Positions 23,240 through 34,362 of a stretch of DNA of 64,000 nucleotides are shown here, piece by piece; position 1 is the stretch's first letter, and the number at the start of each line of letters is the position of its first letter. Made by a program: the position numbers and the translations under genes. The notes under the pieces are model-generated. The model was given only the letters and a program-made list of their open reading frames with translations. It was not told the DNA's origin and did not search any database. The stretch lies in contig OU612071.1 in NCBI GenBank assembly GCA_914767715.1, forward strand, positions 21,635,681-21,699,680. Direction: 5' to 3'. Origin of the DNA: Membranipora membranacea. Its lineage: Eukaryota > Bryozoa > Gymnolaemata > Cheilostomatida > Membraniporidae.

Positions 23240-24120
23240 TGTTAGTAGGTCTGACTTGAAAGAAAATATTATCTCATTCACATTTTCACCTCCTGATTAT
23301 ATATGTTGCATTGTCTTTGGTTAGCAGGGTAACATTGTCGTGCGCGCTTTGGTATAATGTCGCATTCTGTGTGATTTACTTGCTGTTAAACTGGCGAAAC
23401 AACAAGGCGAGAGAAATTTTTATAAAATATTGATACGAACATCCTGCTTGATATTGTCAAGTTGATACCAAACCAGCAAGACGCTAGGGTCAAACAGGAG
23501 GTCCCGTGTTTTTGAGTATCAATTCAAATAGATGATAATACAATACATTTTGGTAGTTGATTTCAGGATTACCAATGAAAGATAATAAGTGAGCAATAAT
23601 TATGGAGTATAATAATATATGATAGTTTTACATTATTTCAGATTGAAGTGGCACCTTATTGTGGAGGACATGCTACATTAACACCTCCTTGATGAGCAGG
23701 GGGACAATTTCTATCACTACGCATAAATACCATGAATTTTTCAATGTAAAAATATTTCATAACTGCAGATCTAGCCGCCAGATTTTAGTCTTTAGTTCTA
23801 TTATTCTTTTAAACGGTCTTTCTTGAGATTCACCGAGGTTAGCTGTGTACAGGAGAGTCAGGCTGACTAACATTAAATCAAAAAATAGTCTTCTTCAACA
23901 TCGGCAGCATCTTAATCTATATCATAATATTAATGTACTCAACTAACGGACGACTGAAATATGAGACAAGTCATATCAGTCCTTTTGAAAACATTCGGAG
24001 ATAAATAAATTCCATATTCCATTGGCTGACAGTAGCCTCAACTTTTACTGATAATTGTACCTACACCTTCCGTGTGTATCGGATAACCTATTAACCCGTT
24101 GAATAATACAGCAGGCCAAA
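23240..24120. other. stretch without recognised gene
   Basis: No exon, RNA or repeat was recognised before the gag-like remnant begins. Confidence 0.4.
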
Positions 24121-24121
24121 A

Positions 24122-25315
24122 ATGGATCACAAAGAGATTTTCATTGCTTGTCTACCCAAATGGAAAGCAGATGATCTGTGAGATGAATGTGTAAGATTAG
24201 ATCTACCGCGAGGAAACAAACTTGAAATGGTTCAAATACTGAAGCATTATTATACTGATCCTGATCAGTACAACAAAAATCAGGAACAAGACGGAGCAGA
24301 ACAGCCTTCCAGCGTAACTGCAACAGGTGCAGCTGGTGAAGAACCTGTTGATGTGCGACATAAATCGACACCTCTCAAATCTGCAGAAAGTCCCTCATCT
24401 GACTCAGACCAGCTTGATTCAAATTCATCAGGTGCCCATAGTCAACATGATAGTGATGGAATTGTCAAACCTGCTGAAAAACTACAAGAGATGGACAAAC
24501 TGGAAGCTCTGGAATGTGAGCTGAAAATTTTGGAGATGAAAGAGAAAATCAGACTGAGACAACATCGACTCAATAAACCAGTCAGGGAGGGCAACTCTGA
24601 TAATAGCAGCCCTCTGTATTAGGATCATCAGATATGATGAAAATTTTTAAGGTCATGCAAAAGTCAATCGACACTCAGAATATTAACTCTTCAAATCTGC
24701 CAGTTTTGGATGGAAACCCACTAGAATACACAAGATGGAAACCAAAACTGAAACTACTGATACAAAACAGAGATTTTGATCCCGCTCAAAAGCTCATGCT
24801 CCTAGAGCAGTGTTTAGCCAGGAAGGCGTTGAAATGTGTGAAAGCCTGTTTCATGCTAGATACCCCTGAAGCATTTGATAATGCATTGGAGATACTGCAG
24901 AGTAGATTTAGTGACCCCTATGTTGTTTCTGATGCTTTCCGAGATGAACTCGAGTCTTGGTCTAGGATTCAAGCCAACGACAGTGAAGGTTTAAGAGACT
25001 ACGCTGATTTCTTACAGCAGTGCAAGCTGGCCATGAAGACTATTCCCCAATTTGACAAAATAAATGATTCGAGAGAGAGAGAGAGAGAGAGAGAAAGGGA
25101 TTGAAAGATTTGTCAACACTCTTCCATGGGGGTTACTGAATAAATGGTCCGACAAAGCTGGGAAAAAGAAGCTAAAAAGCAGTTCCTTTCCCTCATTTGG
25201 TGATTATGCTGATTTTATCTTGGTACATGCAACTCCATCTTGTGACAGTGTCACCTCAGTCAGCGCATTATCAGACAGAAAGAAAGTCAATGATAACAGG
25301 CAGTCTAAAGACTAA
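24122..25315 (+). pseudogene. decayed BEL/Pao-type retrotransposon gag (DUF1759-like)
   Basis: Coding remnant in several frames. The first part (24122-24622) starts MDHKEIF, has an in-frame TGA near 24179, and continues into an acidic Ser/Gln region and a charged helix (KLEALECELKILEMKEK). The second part (24634-25104) carries the gag core LPVLDGNPLEYTRWKPKLK with the ALEILQSRF and YADFLQQC blocks, which match the DUF1759 domain of BEL/Pao elements. A GA microsatellite (about 25069-25095) then interrupts the frame. The end (25097-25315) resumes in another frame with LPWGLLNKWSDKAG. No protease, reverse transcriptase or integrase follows and no LTRs were found. It is an isolated, inactive gag fragment, or less likely a former domesticated gag gene. 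Confidence 0.75.
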
Positions 25316-25714
25316 AAGCTGCTCAACACAAGGTCAACTATTTCACACAATACTAAGACCACTGAAAAGAATCAACAGTAAAATTATATGAACCGATCAT
25401 TGTAAGATATTCAGATTTTACCTAAATGTCAAATCACTTGATTCTGAAAATGAACTGTCCAGTTTCATTCATCTTTGAAGAACTAAGATTGGTTGAATTA
25501 ATGTTGATTCAGCTATACTAAGAATCCAAGCAATCGGCCAGGTATAGTCCAACAAACCCTGAAAGCTATGTCAAAAAAGTATAGATTTTGAAATGTAATT
25601 TGATTGTTGGCAGCGAGCGCACTACTCTGAGTAATTAATAATGGGCTTGCTTATTGTAGCCATAAACTAACTTTTGGAGATGGCGGGATGAAGCGACTGG
25701 AGAGCTTGCTTTTT

Positions 25715-26214
25715 GTTTTCTAAGCTCTGAATTAGGCCTCAATTGGGAGTTGTCCTTTCTCCAGCTTTGGTATTTTTAACCCACGTCGCATAGGAAAAAC
25801 ATGCTGAAAGAGGGTTATCTCGAAAACAGCTTATGATAGGATAAAAATGATTTTTGATTCAGAGTCTGTACCATTGAAAAACCTGTGAGTCAGGGTTTCC
25901 AAATCATTGGAGGCTTTAATGTTGATAAATCTTAATTTTAGTGACGAAACTCAGGAAAAATTCTGCCAAATTGTCCGAAAAACATGCAGAAATTGCTATA
26001 ATTGACATTCAATTATTGAAATTATTTCCCAAACTATGTCCATATGAGTTTTCAATGTTGCAGATTCTGAATCAAAAATAATTTTCATCCTATTATAAGC
26101 AGTTTTCAAGATAACCCTCTTTTCAGCACGTTTTTCCTATGCGGCATGGGTTATAAGTACCAAACTGGAGAGAGTACAACTCCAAATTGAGACCTAAATC
26201 AGAGCTCAGAAAAC
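25715..26214. mobile_element. second foldback element, 166-bp arms
   Basis: The left arm 25715-25880 and right arm 26049-26214 are reverse complements with scattered mismatches. They share GTTTTCT(A/G)AGCTCTGA, the GCATAGGAAAAAC block, AGGGTTATCT and TTTTTGATTCAGA. A roughly 170-base spacer separates them. The arms may extend weakly further outward. No coding capacity is evident and the sequence is unrelated to the foldback family at 22900 and 27920. Target duplication was not identified. Confidence 0.8.
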
Positions 26215-26249
26215 TGTCTATATCTCTAACTTTGGGAATGAAATGGCAG

Positions 26250-27910
26250 GTATCCTTTATTGAGATTGCAGTTGAGTTGCGAATGCTAAGGGTCAAAATG
26301 GAAGCAAAAATATACACCATGGACTCTCTTGAATGCCAGCTAGCTCTGTGTGATTGATCACACCTCCCTGTCTGATTTATGTGTGATGAGGAAAAACGTG
26401 ATTTTTTTTGTCAATTAAAACTTAAATTAGTTCACGTGATGCTGGAGGAAGTTGCTAATTATTACTTATCACAACCAAAAACCAAATTGGTCATTGAAAC
26501 ATAGTGATGGCTTTTCTTTGAAGAAGCAATAAGACAATCATATCTGAACACCTTGTATGCTGCTATTGATCAAATGCTACCATATTTTACCCTAAAATGA
26601 CCAATCATCACATTTTGGGGGAAATGTTGAACAAAAAGTTGATTTCTTTGCAAACTCAATTTTGGCCTAGTTCTCCTTTCAAGAGGTTTACCCTGGCTCC
26701 TTCCCTCCCTCAAACATGAACTCTCTGAGTACGTCAGCAAACCCAAATTATACCATCCATGAAACTTCCCAACTAGACTGAACAATCTCATCCTACTGGA
26801 AATGTGTGAAGTTGTATTTTCGTATTCCTTCAGTAATGGCCATTGATTGGTAAGATCTATTAGCCTCACTTGTCTTATTTTGGGAGCGAAGTGTCTCATA
26901 CAGCAAATAATTAAAGGCAAGTTGTATTTGAATGAAAGCTTGATCATTAAATGCGAAACCGCCATCAGTGACCCAGCAAGGCGAGAAAATTAAAGAAAAT
27001 GTTAGCTGCTCCAAATATGATTGATATACCGCTTACCATGATCCTTGAAGACAATGATGGCAGAAACAATCCGTCCTGTAACAAGCTCAAAAAGACCTCC
27101 AACAAAATTTAAATCCCCACTCACAATATTGAGTAATTTTAGAGATGCAAGTTTGAATATCCTCATCTGGGTCATGAGAAACAATAAAATGAGTGAGTAT
27201 TTCATTGTTGGTACTTTCATGTAAATAGATCGTAGGTCATATGCTGACTACAAGGATGTTCATTTTGTATCTTTATTTTATGTTCCTCACTTTTTACTGG
27301 CAAAAAATCTCGTTCTTGATACCTGCTGACTAGACTGAATTCATTTTGAACTTGCCTTCTCATCCTATGCTGACCATGTATGATAAACTAACTCTCAATG
27401 CAACTTATATACACTCCCAAGAAAAAGGGTTCAAATGGCAGGAAAAATAAATGGCCTTCAATCTGATATCCGGTTACTACACCAGTATTGAAAGAAAAAA
27501 AAGTCTGTCAATTTCTGTCAATTTCCAGTTTCCAAACTCACCATGCCAGCTACACACTCAAAACCAGCTACTAACCAGGTATTTGATGCGTATTGACAAC
27601 ATATACTGGAACTGGAAGAAAGTATTCTCATCGATTCGATAGTGAAGACTGTCTAGAAAAACTTTCACAGCCAGGTTGAATTTATTCATCATTATGATAA
27701 TAAAGTAGGCAATGAACTATTTCATTGATGATCATTCAATCAAGGGTGATTCAACACAAATATAACCAAGGTATTCCATTGTATAATGTTTATGTTGGTT
27801 CTGACATGACTTGACTGGTCAGAGTTATGTTACCAATTGATGGAGAGTAACATAGTTACGACATATTGGTGGTCATTACCCCTCGTAGTCAAATTCATAT
27901 TGCATCACAA
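26250..27910. other. stretch without confirmed gene
   Basis: Minus-strand ORFs at 27220-27002 (hydrophobic, ending at a CATG|GTAAGC donor-like site) and 26965-26570 are open but match nothing I recognise and do not join convincingly. Confidence 0.35.
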
Positions 27911-27919
27911 GTCCACACT

Positions 27920-28275
27920 TCAACTACTGCTGCCACTCATGCAAATTTGTGCTCATTGAATTCTGCATAGCTCCAAGATAATTAATTGAGACTTAAATCT
28001 CATAATTGTCACCTAATGGACAAATAATTTGCACAAACTGATCTTCAAAATCAGGGCATGAAATCTACCACCAGCTTATGTCGTGTACAGTGTGCACTAG
28101 TAAGATGGTAACTAAGTCCCCTGATGCGGTAGATGATTAATTTCATACCCTAATTTTGACGATCAGTTTGTGCCAATTATTTGCTCATTAGGTGACTATG
28201 CTGAGATTGCAGCCTCATTTTGTTAGTTTTGAACTATACAGAATTCTATAAGCACACATTTGGCTGTGTGACAGA
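27920..28275. mobile_element. foldback element, copy 2
   Basis: Left arm about 27935-28065, right arm about 28135-28260, inverted with respect to each other. The left outer end is GCAAATTTGTGCTCATTGAA and the right outer end ...ATAAGCACACATTTGGC. It is better preserved than the copy at 22900 and matches it arm for arm, including the GTAAGATGGTAACT-like centre. Confidence 0.85.
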
Positions 28276-28279
28276 AGTG

Positions 28280-29390
28280 GTTTAAGCGCGTCTCTCAAAA
28301 AAGTTACTCTCTAATATATGTATTTCTTAGACACCTTTTCCAAGAAAAAAAAATTAAAAAATGATTTAAATAAGATAAATAAAAGACTCCTTGCACAACA
28401 TATACTGGGAGCAGCCAAGCTATTGCAGTCAAAAGATAAAATTGGGAAGTTCTACCATTAAAATTGATCATACTTATCATACATTGTCATTTGATACCTG
28501 AATCGATCCGATATATAAGAACCTAGTGCTACCTGTTGTCGTTTGTGTATTTTGACGCTGGGTGGAACTTGTTCTGGAGAGTCAGTGCCAGGCTGACCAT
28601 GGTGATGCCACTGGCCCCATTGGTGGGTGTGTGCACATTGGTCTTAAGAGAGTACTATTTGCCAAATGGTCCTACCAGGCTTGATATATTGGAGCAGATG
28701 GAAATTTATATTAACCATTAGTTGGTAGAAGATCGGCTTAAAAAATTCTCACTTGCAGTTCTATTAACCTCATTCAACTTCTCTAACACCTGTTCAGGGG
28801 CCTTCACCGAGGCCCCTTCCAGCTAGTGCAAGTTGACCCTGGTCACCGTCGACTCAGGACTAGAAAACACAAAAAAAACAAAACAAAAATTTTCCCACCC
28901 TTAGCATAAGCCTAATGGGTCGACCCACTGCGGGCTGAGTAGTCCCATGGCTCGGCCTGACTTTCAGCTCCCCTCAGCTCAGACTATTTTGTACCTGCTG
29001 GGATTTCCAGCTCAGCTCAGCCTGGCAGGTATTCCCATGGATCGAACAACTCTGAAATTTGCCCAGCTCGATCCCATGGAAACTCAGTGCATGTTGCTTC
29101 AATGGCCATGAATTAAGACCACACAACATTGACACTACAGACTAATGACACCCCAACAAAAATCGGCAACAGTTGACTGAAGGGGATCAAATCCAATAAT
29201 ATTTGCTTGGCGATAAAAAATTACTCACAAGTAAGCACTCTCTAGCACAGGTTCAGTCTGAGCTCAGAATTTTGGTCTTGAAGTTTGAAGTATGAGGTTT
29301 GTGTATTGCTTTATTATTATCCATCCATCCTATAATACGTTGATATAATCAAATGAGCTACAAGGCAGAAGAGACCTTCAAAATGATCTC
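28280..29390. other. stretch without recognised gene
   Basis: Contains a GC-richer segment (28780-29090) with three CCCATGG sites and repeated CAGCTCAGC pieces, which may be an old repeat. No tRNA fold and no supported exon. Confidence 0.4.
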
Positions 29391-29392
29391 CA

Positions 29393-29663
29393 CAAGCTAC
29401 TGAACCTATTGTAATTTTCGAACTCAAAATTCCAACAAAATTGTTTGAGATATTAGCATTTAATCAGGGCTGAAACTGATAAAATTATAGCTTTAAGTCT
29501 ATGCACCGTTTTCAATAGCTTGCTCTTTTGATAATATTTGAGCTATGGACCTAAACCGACTATCAAAGTGATTGCCAGAAGCTGCTGAATCTATTGGAAT
29601 TTTCAAACTTAAATTTCGATTGAAGCCAGTTGAGTTATCGACATTTAACCCTAGCTGCGAATT
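29393..29663 (+). repeat. diverged direct repeat, two units about 186 bp apart
   Basis: Unit 1 (29393-29478) and unit 2 (29579-29663) share AGCT(A/G)CTGAA(C/T)CTATTG, AATTTTC(G/A)AACT and CATTTAA(T/C)C in the same order. The intervening DNA is not part of the match. No coding meaning is seen. Confidence 0.6.
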
Positions 29664-29794
29664 GTAAATCAATGATAGCTATGGGTAAAAATCACTGTTT
29701 CTACACCCTCCAGTGACGTCGCGTCACCATAATTATGTGCCTCACTTCAGCTGTATACAGTGTCCTGTCCAGGTTTAATATTAAGTCTATTAAG

Positions 29795-29905
29795 CTATTG
29801 CGACATTTAAAAAGTTGCGACGTTTGTGGGTTTGCAACGTTAGTGGAACGCTATAGATTACGGCGTTTTGACGTTTGCGACGTTAGTGGGTTCAACACCT
29901 GTGGT
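29795..29905 (+). repeat. dispersed repeat, copy 2 (see 13085-13240)
   Basis: Has the same order of motifs as the copy near 13.1 kb (GCGACGTTTGTGGGTTTGC, then GACGTTTGCGACGTTAGTGG), but the middle section is missing. The short ORF across it is incidental. Confidence 0.7.
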
Positions 29906-29909
29906 TTTC

Positions 29910-30590
29910 ATTCGATTGGGGAGAATTGTGCACAGCTGGATGCCCAAAACTCATTATCCCTATTTGTGATATTTTTCTGTTAATAATTCTGTCAAGTTGT
30001 ATATTCACAAAAATTGTTTGGTGACAAATCACATACCAGCTGGAGGAAATGCGAGAGTAGAACAACTAAAAAAAGAAACAAACCTATTATGAGGCAATTG
30101 AACACTATCAACACTGTCCAACTTTTGCAAAGGTTGTACAGGGTTGTACTGCGATCAAAGTAGAGGCAGCATATAAAATAGCGAGGAATGATTTTGGAGG
30201 CGACAACAGTGGTCAGGGCTTGATGCATTTTTGAGCCTTGTACCAATTCAAGAGTGATGCAGTCTATTCGAATCCATTCTTTACCAACCAAAATCATTAA
30301 CAAAACTTCGGCAGTTGTGTGCTTATTAGCTACACCATCCACTACCCCTGCTCGCCCTCAGCTTTCAATATTGTATGGTAGAGAGAAATTTGCAATAGCA
30401 GCGCTTTTCTATCGCTGCTTTATGTTGTACACAAAAGCAGATCATTTTCATTCAAAATGCTACTGACAGGCATCAACTTACGCCCTATAGTTAAAACCTG
30501 GTTCAGACAAATAATCTGCCCTAATCCCGAGTGATCCTAACAGTTTTATCAAATTACTTTCCTATTCTAACAACATAAAATTTTATATAG
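29910..30590. other. stretch without recognised gene
   Basis: Short ORFs on both strands with no motif; no RNA structure or repeat noticed. Confidence 0.4.
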
Positions 30591-30595
30591 AGATA

Positions 30596-30908
30596 TATTC
30601 CTGCATTGGATGTCAGGAGTGGTCTGATGGTTAAAGGTGCAGACTTGTGATCTGTGAGGTCCAGGTTCAATTCCGGGCGCCGGCAGTCATTTCTGATTTA
30701 GTAATGGCCCGCCAATCTTCATAGCCAGGTCCTTGCGGAACGGGACTATAAATATCAGAGGTCCACTGTGTGTTTGCACACCCACATGCAGTAAAAAGAT
30801 CCCCTTTGCCTCTTTGATAATAAGAGTACCACGGGTCCCTATACCTGTACTCTAGAGGGGTAACCAATGCCGCAATGATGACTTAGACTTAGACTTATTC
30901 CTGCATTG
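30596..30908 (+). mobile_element. tRNA-derived SINE with 13-bp target-site duplication
   Basis: The element at 30609-30895 is flanked by perfect direct repeats TATTCCTGCATTG (30596-30608 and 30896-30908). Its head has an RNA polymerase III box A (TGGTCTGATGGTTAAAGG) and box B (GGTTCAATTCC) at tRNA spacing, with a tRNA-like anticodon region between. The acceptor arms no longer pair, so it is tRNA-derived and not a tRNA gene. The body includes AAAAAGATCCC and a GGGTCC segment of the kind seen in other invertebrate SINEs. It ends in a TTAGAC-type tandem tail (30880-30895). Transcription would start from the internal promoter, and mobilisation would depend on a LINE recognising the tail. Intact ends suggest a fairly recent insertion. 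Confidence 0.9.
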
Positions 30909-30909
30909 A

Positions 30910-33900
30910 AGAGTTTGATCCAATTCTTCTATAAATTTTAAAGTTACGGATTTTCATACTGACTGGAAGCTGCATGCATGCAAAAAATGTGTTTGTGATG
31001 TTATTGTGATACCCAATTGTTATCTACATTCGTATGATGTTTCTGTATAGGGAGCGCTGATAAACAGCTCAGATTGCACACATAACATCCATGCACAAAT
31101 TTGAATGCAAATCTAACTATGTCTTCCTGAATTACTATTTGACTGGCAGATTAGTCCATGGCCCAATCTGCTATCAGACATGGACAAAACAAGACTAGTG
31201 AGGATCCAGCGCTCTGCTACTCGATATACTGATATACAAGTGTAATAGATGTGGCATTACACATCATTTGGTGTCCTACCTCTATTCAAGTTGGCTTTCT
31301 AATGAATATGAGTTTTTGAGTGGCCCACAATGCAATGTGCACATGGTTTGTTTCCTACTCTCCATGGTAATGTTGCGGGAGATAGGATGGTTGTCGCCTT
31401 AATACGGAAAAACTATGAATCTAGATACAATCTGCATGGAAACAAATCACATCAAAGTTTGATATGGTCACAAGACAAGGCATTACCCCCAAACTAGTCT
31501 TACAAAGATAGTCTAATATAGTATATTATTATAGTGTTGATATCTTGAAAGAAACTGGCCTGTGCTCCCCGAAAGATAAGTGATAAGAGAAACATGTCAA
31601 CAGCCTAAGGTTACTAAACAGTAAAAAGTTCACTTCCCTCTCTTATCAGAGGTTTTACGCACTTACGAAGTACCAAAGCTATAACTGCAGTATAAAATAG
31701 TAATCATCTCCAGTGATAAGTGTAGGAACCACTTACAATATCATTGAGGGGGAGGCCAGGTATGACTTTCAAACTACAACAAAGTATTGGTCCATGATGG
31801 CATTATTACTGCTTAGCACAAGTATTGGCGTGTAAAACTGATAGAAACAAATGTCCTGACAAGTGATTGTGATATCAAACAATGGTTTTTGTAGCGAGTT
31901 GTGTGCACACTACTTCGTTCTATTGAAAATTTGACTGCGTCCTAAGATTTGCTGCTCCATTAATATGACTGTAATGGTAAACTGTGATTAATACAGGTCA
32001 TTGGTCATCACACTGCTGCTTCAGTAAGTTTACACATCATTCCCTAATACTGGCTTATTTACTCTTTTTATTACCTCAAATAAATCCATAACTTGAACCC
32101 ATATGTACATGCTAGTGTTCTGGTTAACACAAGCTGCCAAATAGTTCGAATTGACATTAGTTAGCCAAAATGTTAATCAAAATGCGACAAATAATATATT
32201 CTATATCATAAAGTTCGAGACCCATATTCAAGGCCGCTGTCACAAGGTTAAGTTGTACTAACGATGTCTTGTTACCTTACAAATAAGTAAACTTTTTAAA
32301 TGCATAGACAACAATTTCTTGTTTTTGAAAACCAGAAGGCAGCTGCTAGGCAAATTTTAATCATGCAGCTTCGTAAGAGCCTGGGATGCATTATTGCCAA
32401 AAATGATCAATACATCATGTTATAAATAATCACGGGGCATTTGTATAATTGCGTGAAGCTAAAATGACCGTCTTTTTTTACGGAGACATTAAGTTCTTTT
32501 TTCTCGTTGATCTATTTTGTCTAATAATAACTCATAGATGCCACTGACTTCTCAAATCAAACACCATGCTCTTGGTCTGATTCCTTTTCCTCGCCTTGCT
32601 GGTCTCCTGTATTTTTGTTTTTCAAATTTTGCCTTTGATGGCACCCGACTTCCTTTTGGAAGGATTTATTCCAGCTAGCTCTAAAACCTTTTTTAGAGAC
32701 AAACATCTATTATATTATCACAGCGATCAATTAAGACATCTATCAAAGCACTTTAAATCCTTTTAATTTTTATGACTTGTGTATTTTTTCTTTTTTTCTC
32801 CGATTAAGTTTTTTTTTGTTCTGTCACTGCATGATAAGCATTCCTAAAGATGATTGTAAATTGACAATAAAAGTATATATATTATGTGCGGGTAGCCTTC
32901 GTACAAAACTTAGCTACTTCCCTGATATTATGTCAGTTGGTAAAAAGTACAGTATATTATTAGATGAGACAAACGGCCGCATTTATTAAACTCTGAAGAT
33001 AACAGACTTGCCATACAAAATGAATGTAAAGTGAAACTTGTCTTCTGAATGACTGTGTATCAAAGTATTATCATCGTTTAACAAGAGAGATATGCTCTCT
33101 GTATAAGATATATCATACAAGCGGACGCACATCAAATATACCAGGTTATATATAGTTGGTACTAACCACGTAACTCTGCTATATTGCGAGTGTCAGTAAG
33201 CTGTTTGCTTAAAAGTTGAATTTTACCCATAGTGATGGGAACATGCTGTCTTAGGGCACCTATCATCCAATGTTTATGAAAAAATTGTAATTGTTTATCC
33301 CGCATGAGATTAACTGCCAGGCGATGGGTGGCTCAGGGATCATTTGTGCCCAATTGGGTAAGCAATTTTTGATTGACTATTCAATCCGTCGCACTGTCCA
33401 CAACAATCTTTCGATATCCGATTAAATAAGGGTAGGGTAGCTATGAATTAAATCGGGTTGCTATGAATTAAATTGGGGGAGGGGCCTAGCTATGACACAT
33501 TCCCTATAAAAGGTGAAAGGTCAACAATGATGTATAGCTTATATCAAAAAGTTCAATATTCTTAGCTTCCACATTATTTAATTGCATCACTTTGATTATG
33601 TATAGGACTTCATCATAGCTTGTTTCCACATGTTTACGGCATTTTGCCAAAACCTATCGAGTTGGCACAGCATTTGAAGATCTATAAGTATTGTTTGGGA
33701 GACTAGATATCAGTCAGATACAGCAACACTCACTTCACTAGGCATGATAGGTTAGCTTCATAAGCTGAGAATTTGAGAAATTGGTACACCATTAATTACG
33801 CCACAATAATTGTGTACTGTTAGAGAGATATTGATGACGAACAAAGAGTTGTCATTCCTTAATATCTTCGTAGCTCAGTTGAAGCAACAAACTCAGATTT

Positions 33901-34355
33901 GTTAACATCCAGGCCTCATCAAGTGAAACTCCGGCCGTCATGCTAACTTATTGAAATTACTTTTCATAGAATTTAAAATTGGTTGCCTCATGTAATGTTA
34001 TGATTGATAAGGCGGACCATCTTGTTACCATAATTCAGCTCTCCGACGTACTGAGCGATTACCCAGTCAAATATAGTTGACTTTGTCAACACATAAAACA
34101 TGGCTTTGTCCGATTTAGCTACCTTAAAATATTTACACTGATAAGAGATTACTACGTCAACAATATTCAGTACCAGGCAGTGAAAGGTTTACGCGGCTCT
34201 CTTATCTGAAGTTTGACGCACATAAAAGATAATTGGTTATAAATAGCTGCATTACTCTGCAGTCGGTTAATGTTTGCCACAGCTTCCATTTGCTTACCAT
34301 ACTGTGTTGAGACTAGAGGTAAAAAGCGAGTGTTCCATAGGATACTCGGTTGGTT
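30910..34355. other. long stretch with only one faint LINE trace
   Basis: Around 31140-31235 (plus strand) an open segment with SPWPN...RLVRIQRSATRY resembles the LINE thumb pattern (W......L..IQR.ATR), but is too short to call firmly. A 20-base imperfect tandem duplication (GCTATGAATTAAATCGGG-like) lies at 33440-33475. No gene was recognised elsewhere. Confidence 0.35.
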
Positions 34356-34362
34356 GAATAAC

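Noticed and set aside
26570-27220. Three minus-strand ORFs (73-131 codons), one ending at a donor-like site
   Set aside because: No recognisable motif, frames overlap each other, and no consistent splice chain.
30611-30690. Functional tRNA gene
   Set aside because: Boxes A and B are present but acceptor arms do not pair; target duplication and tail show a SINE.
30667-30867. Minus ORF of 66 codons
   Set aside because: Lies wholly within the SINE body.
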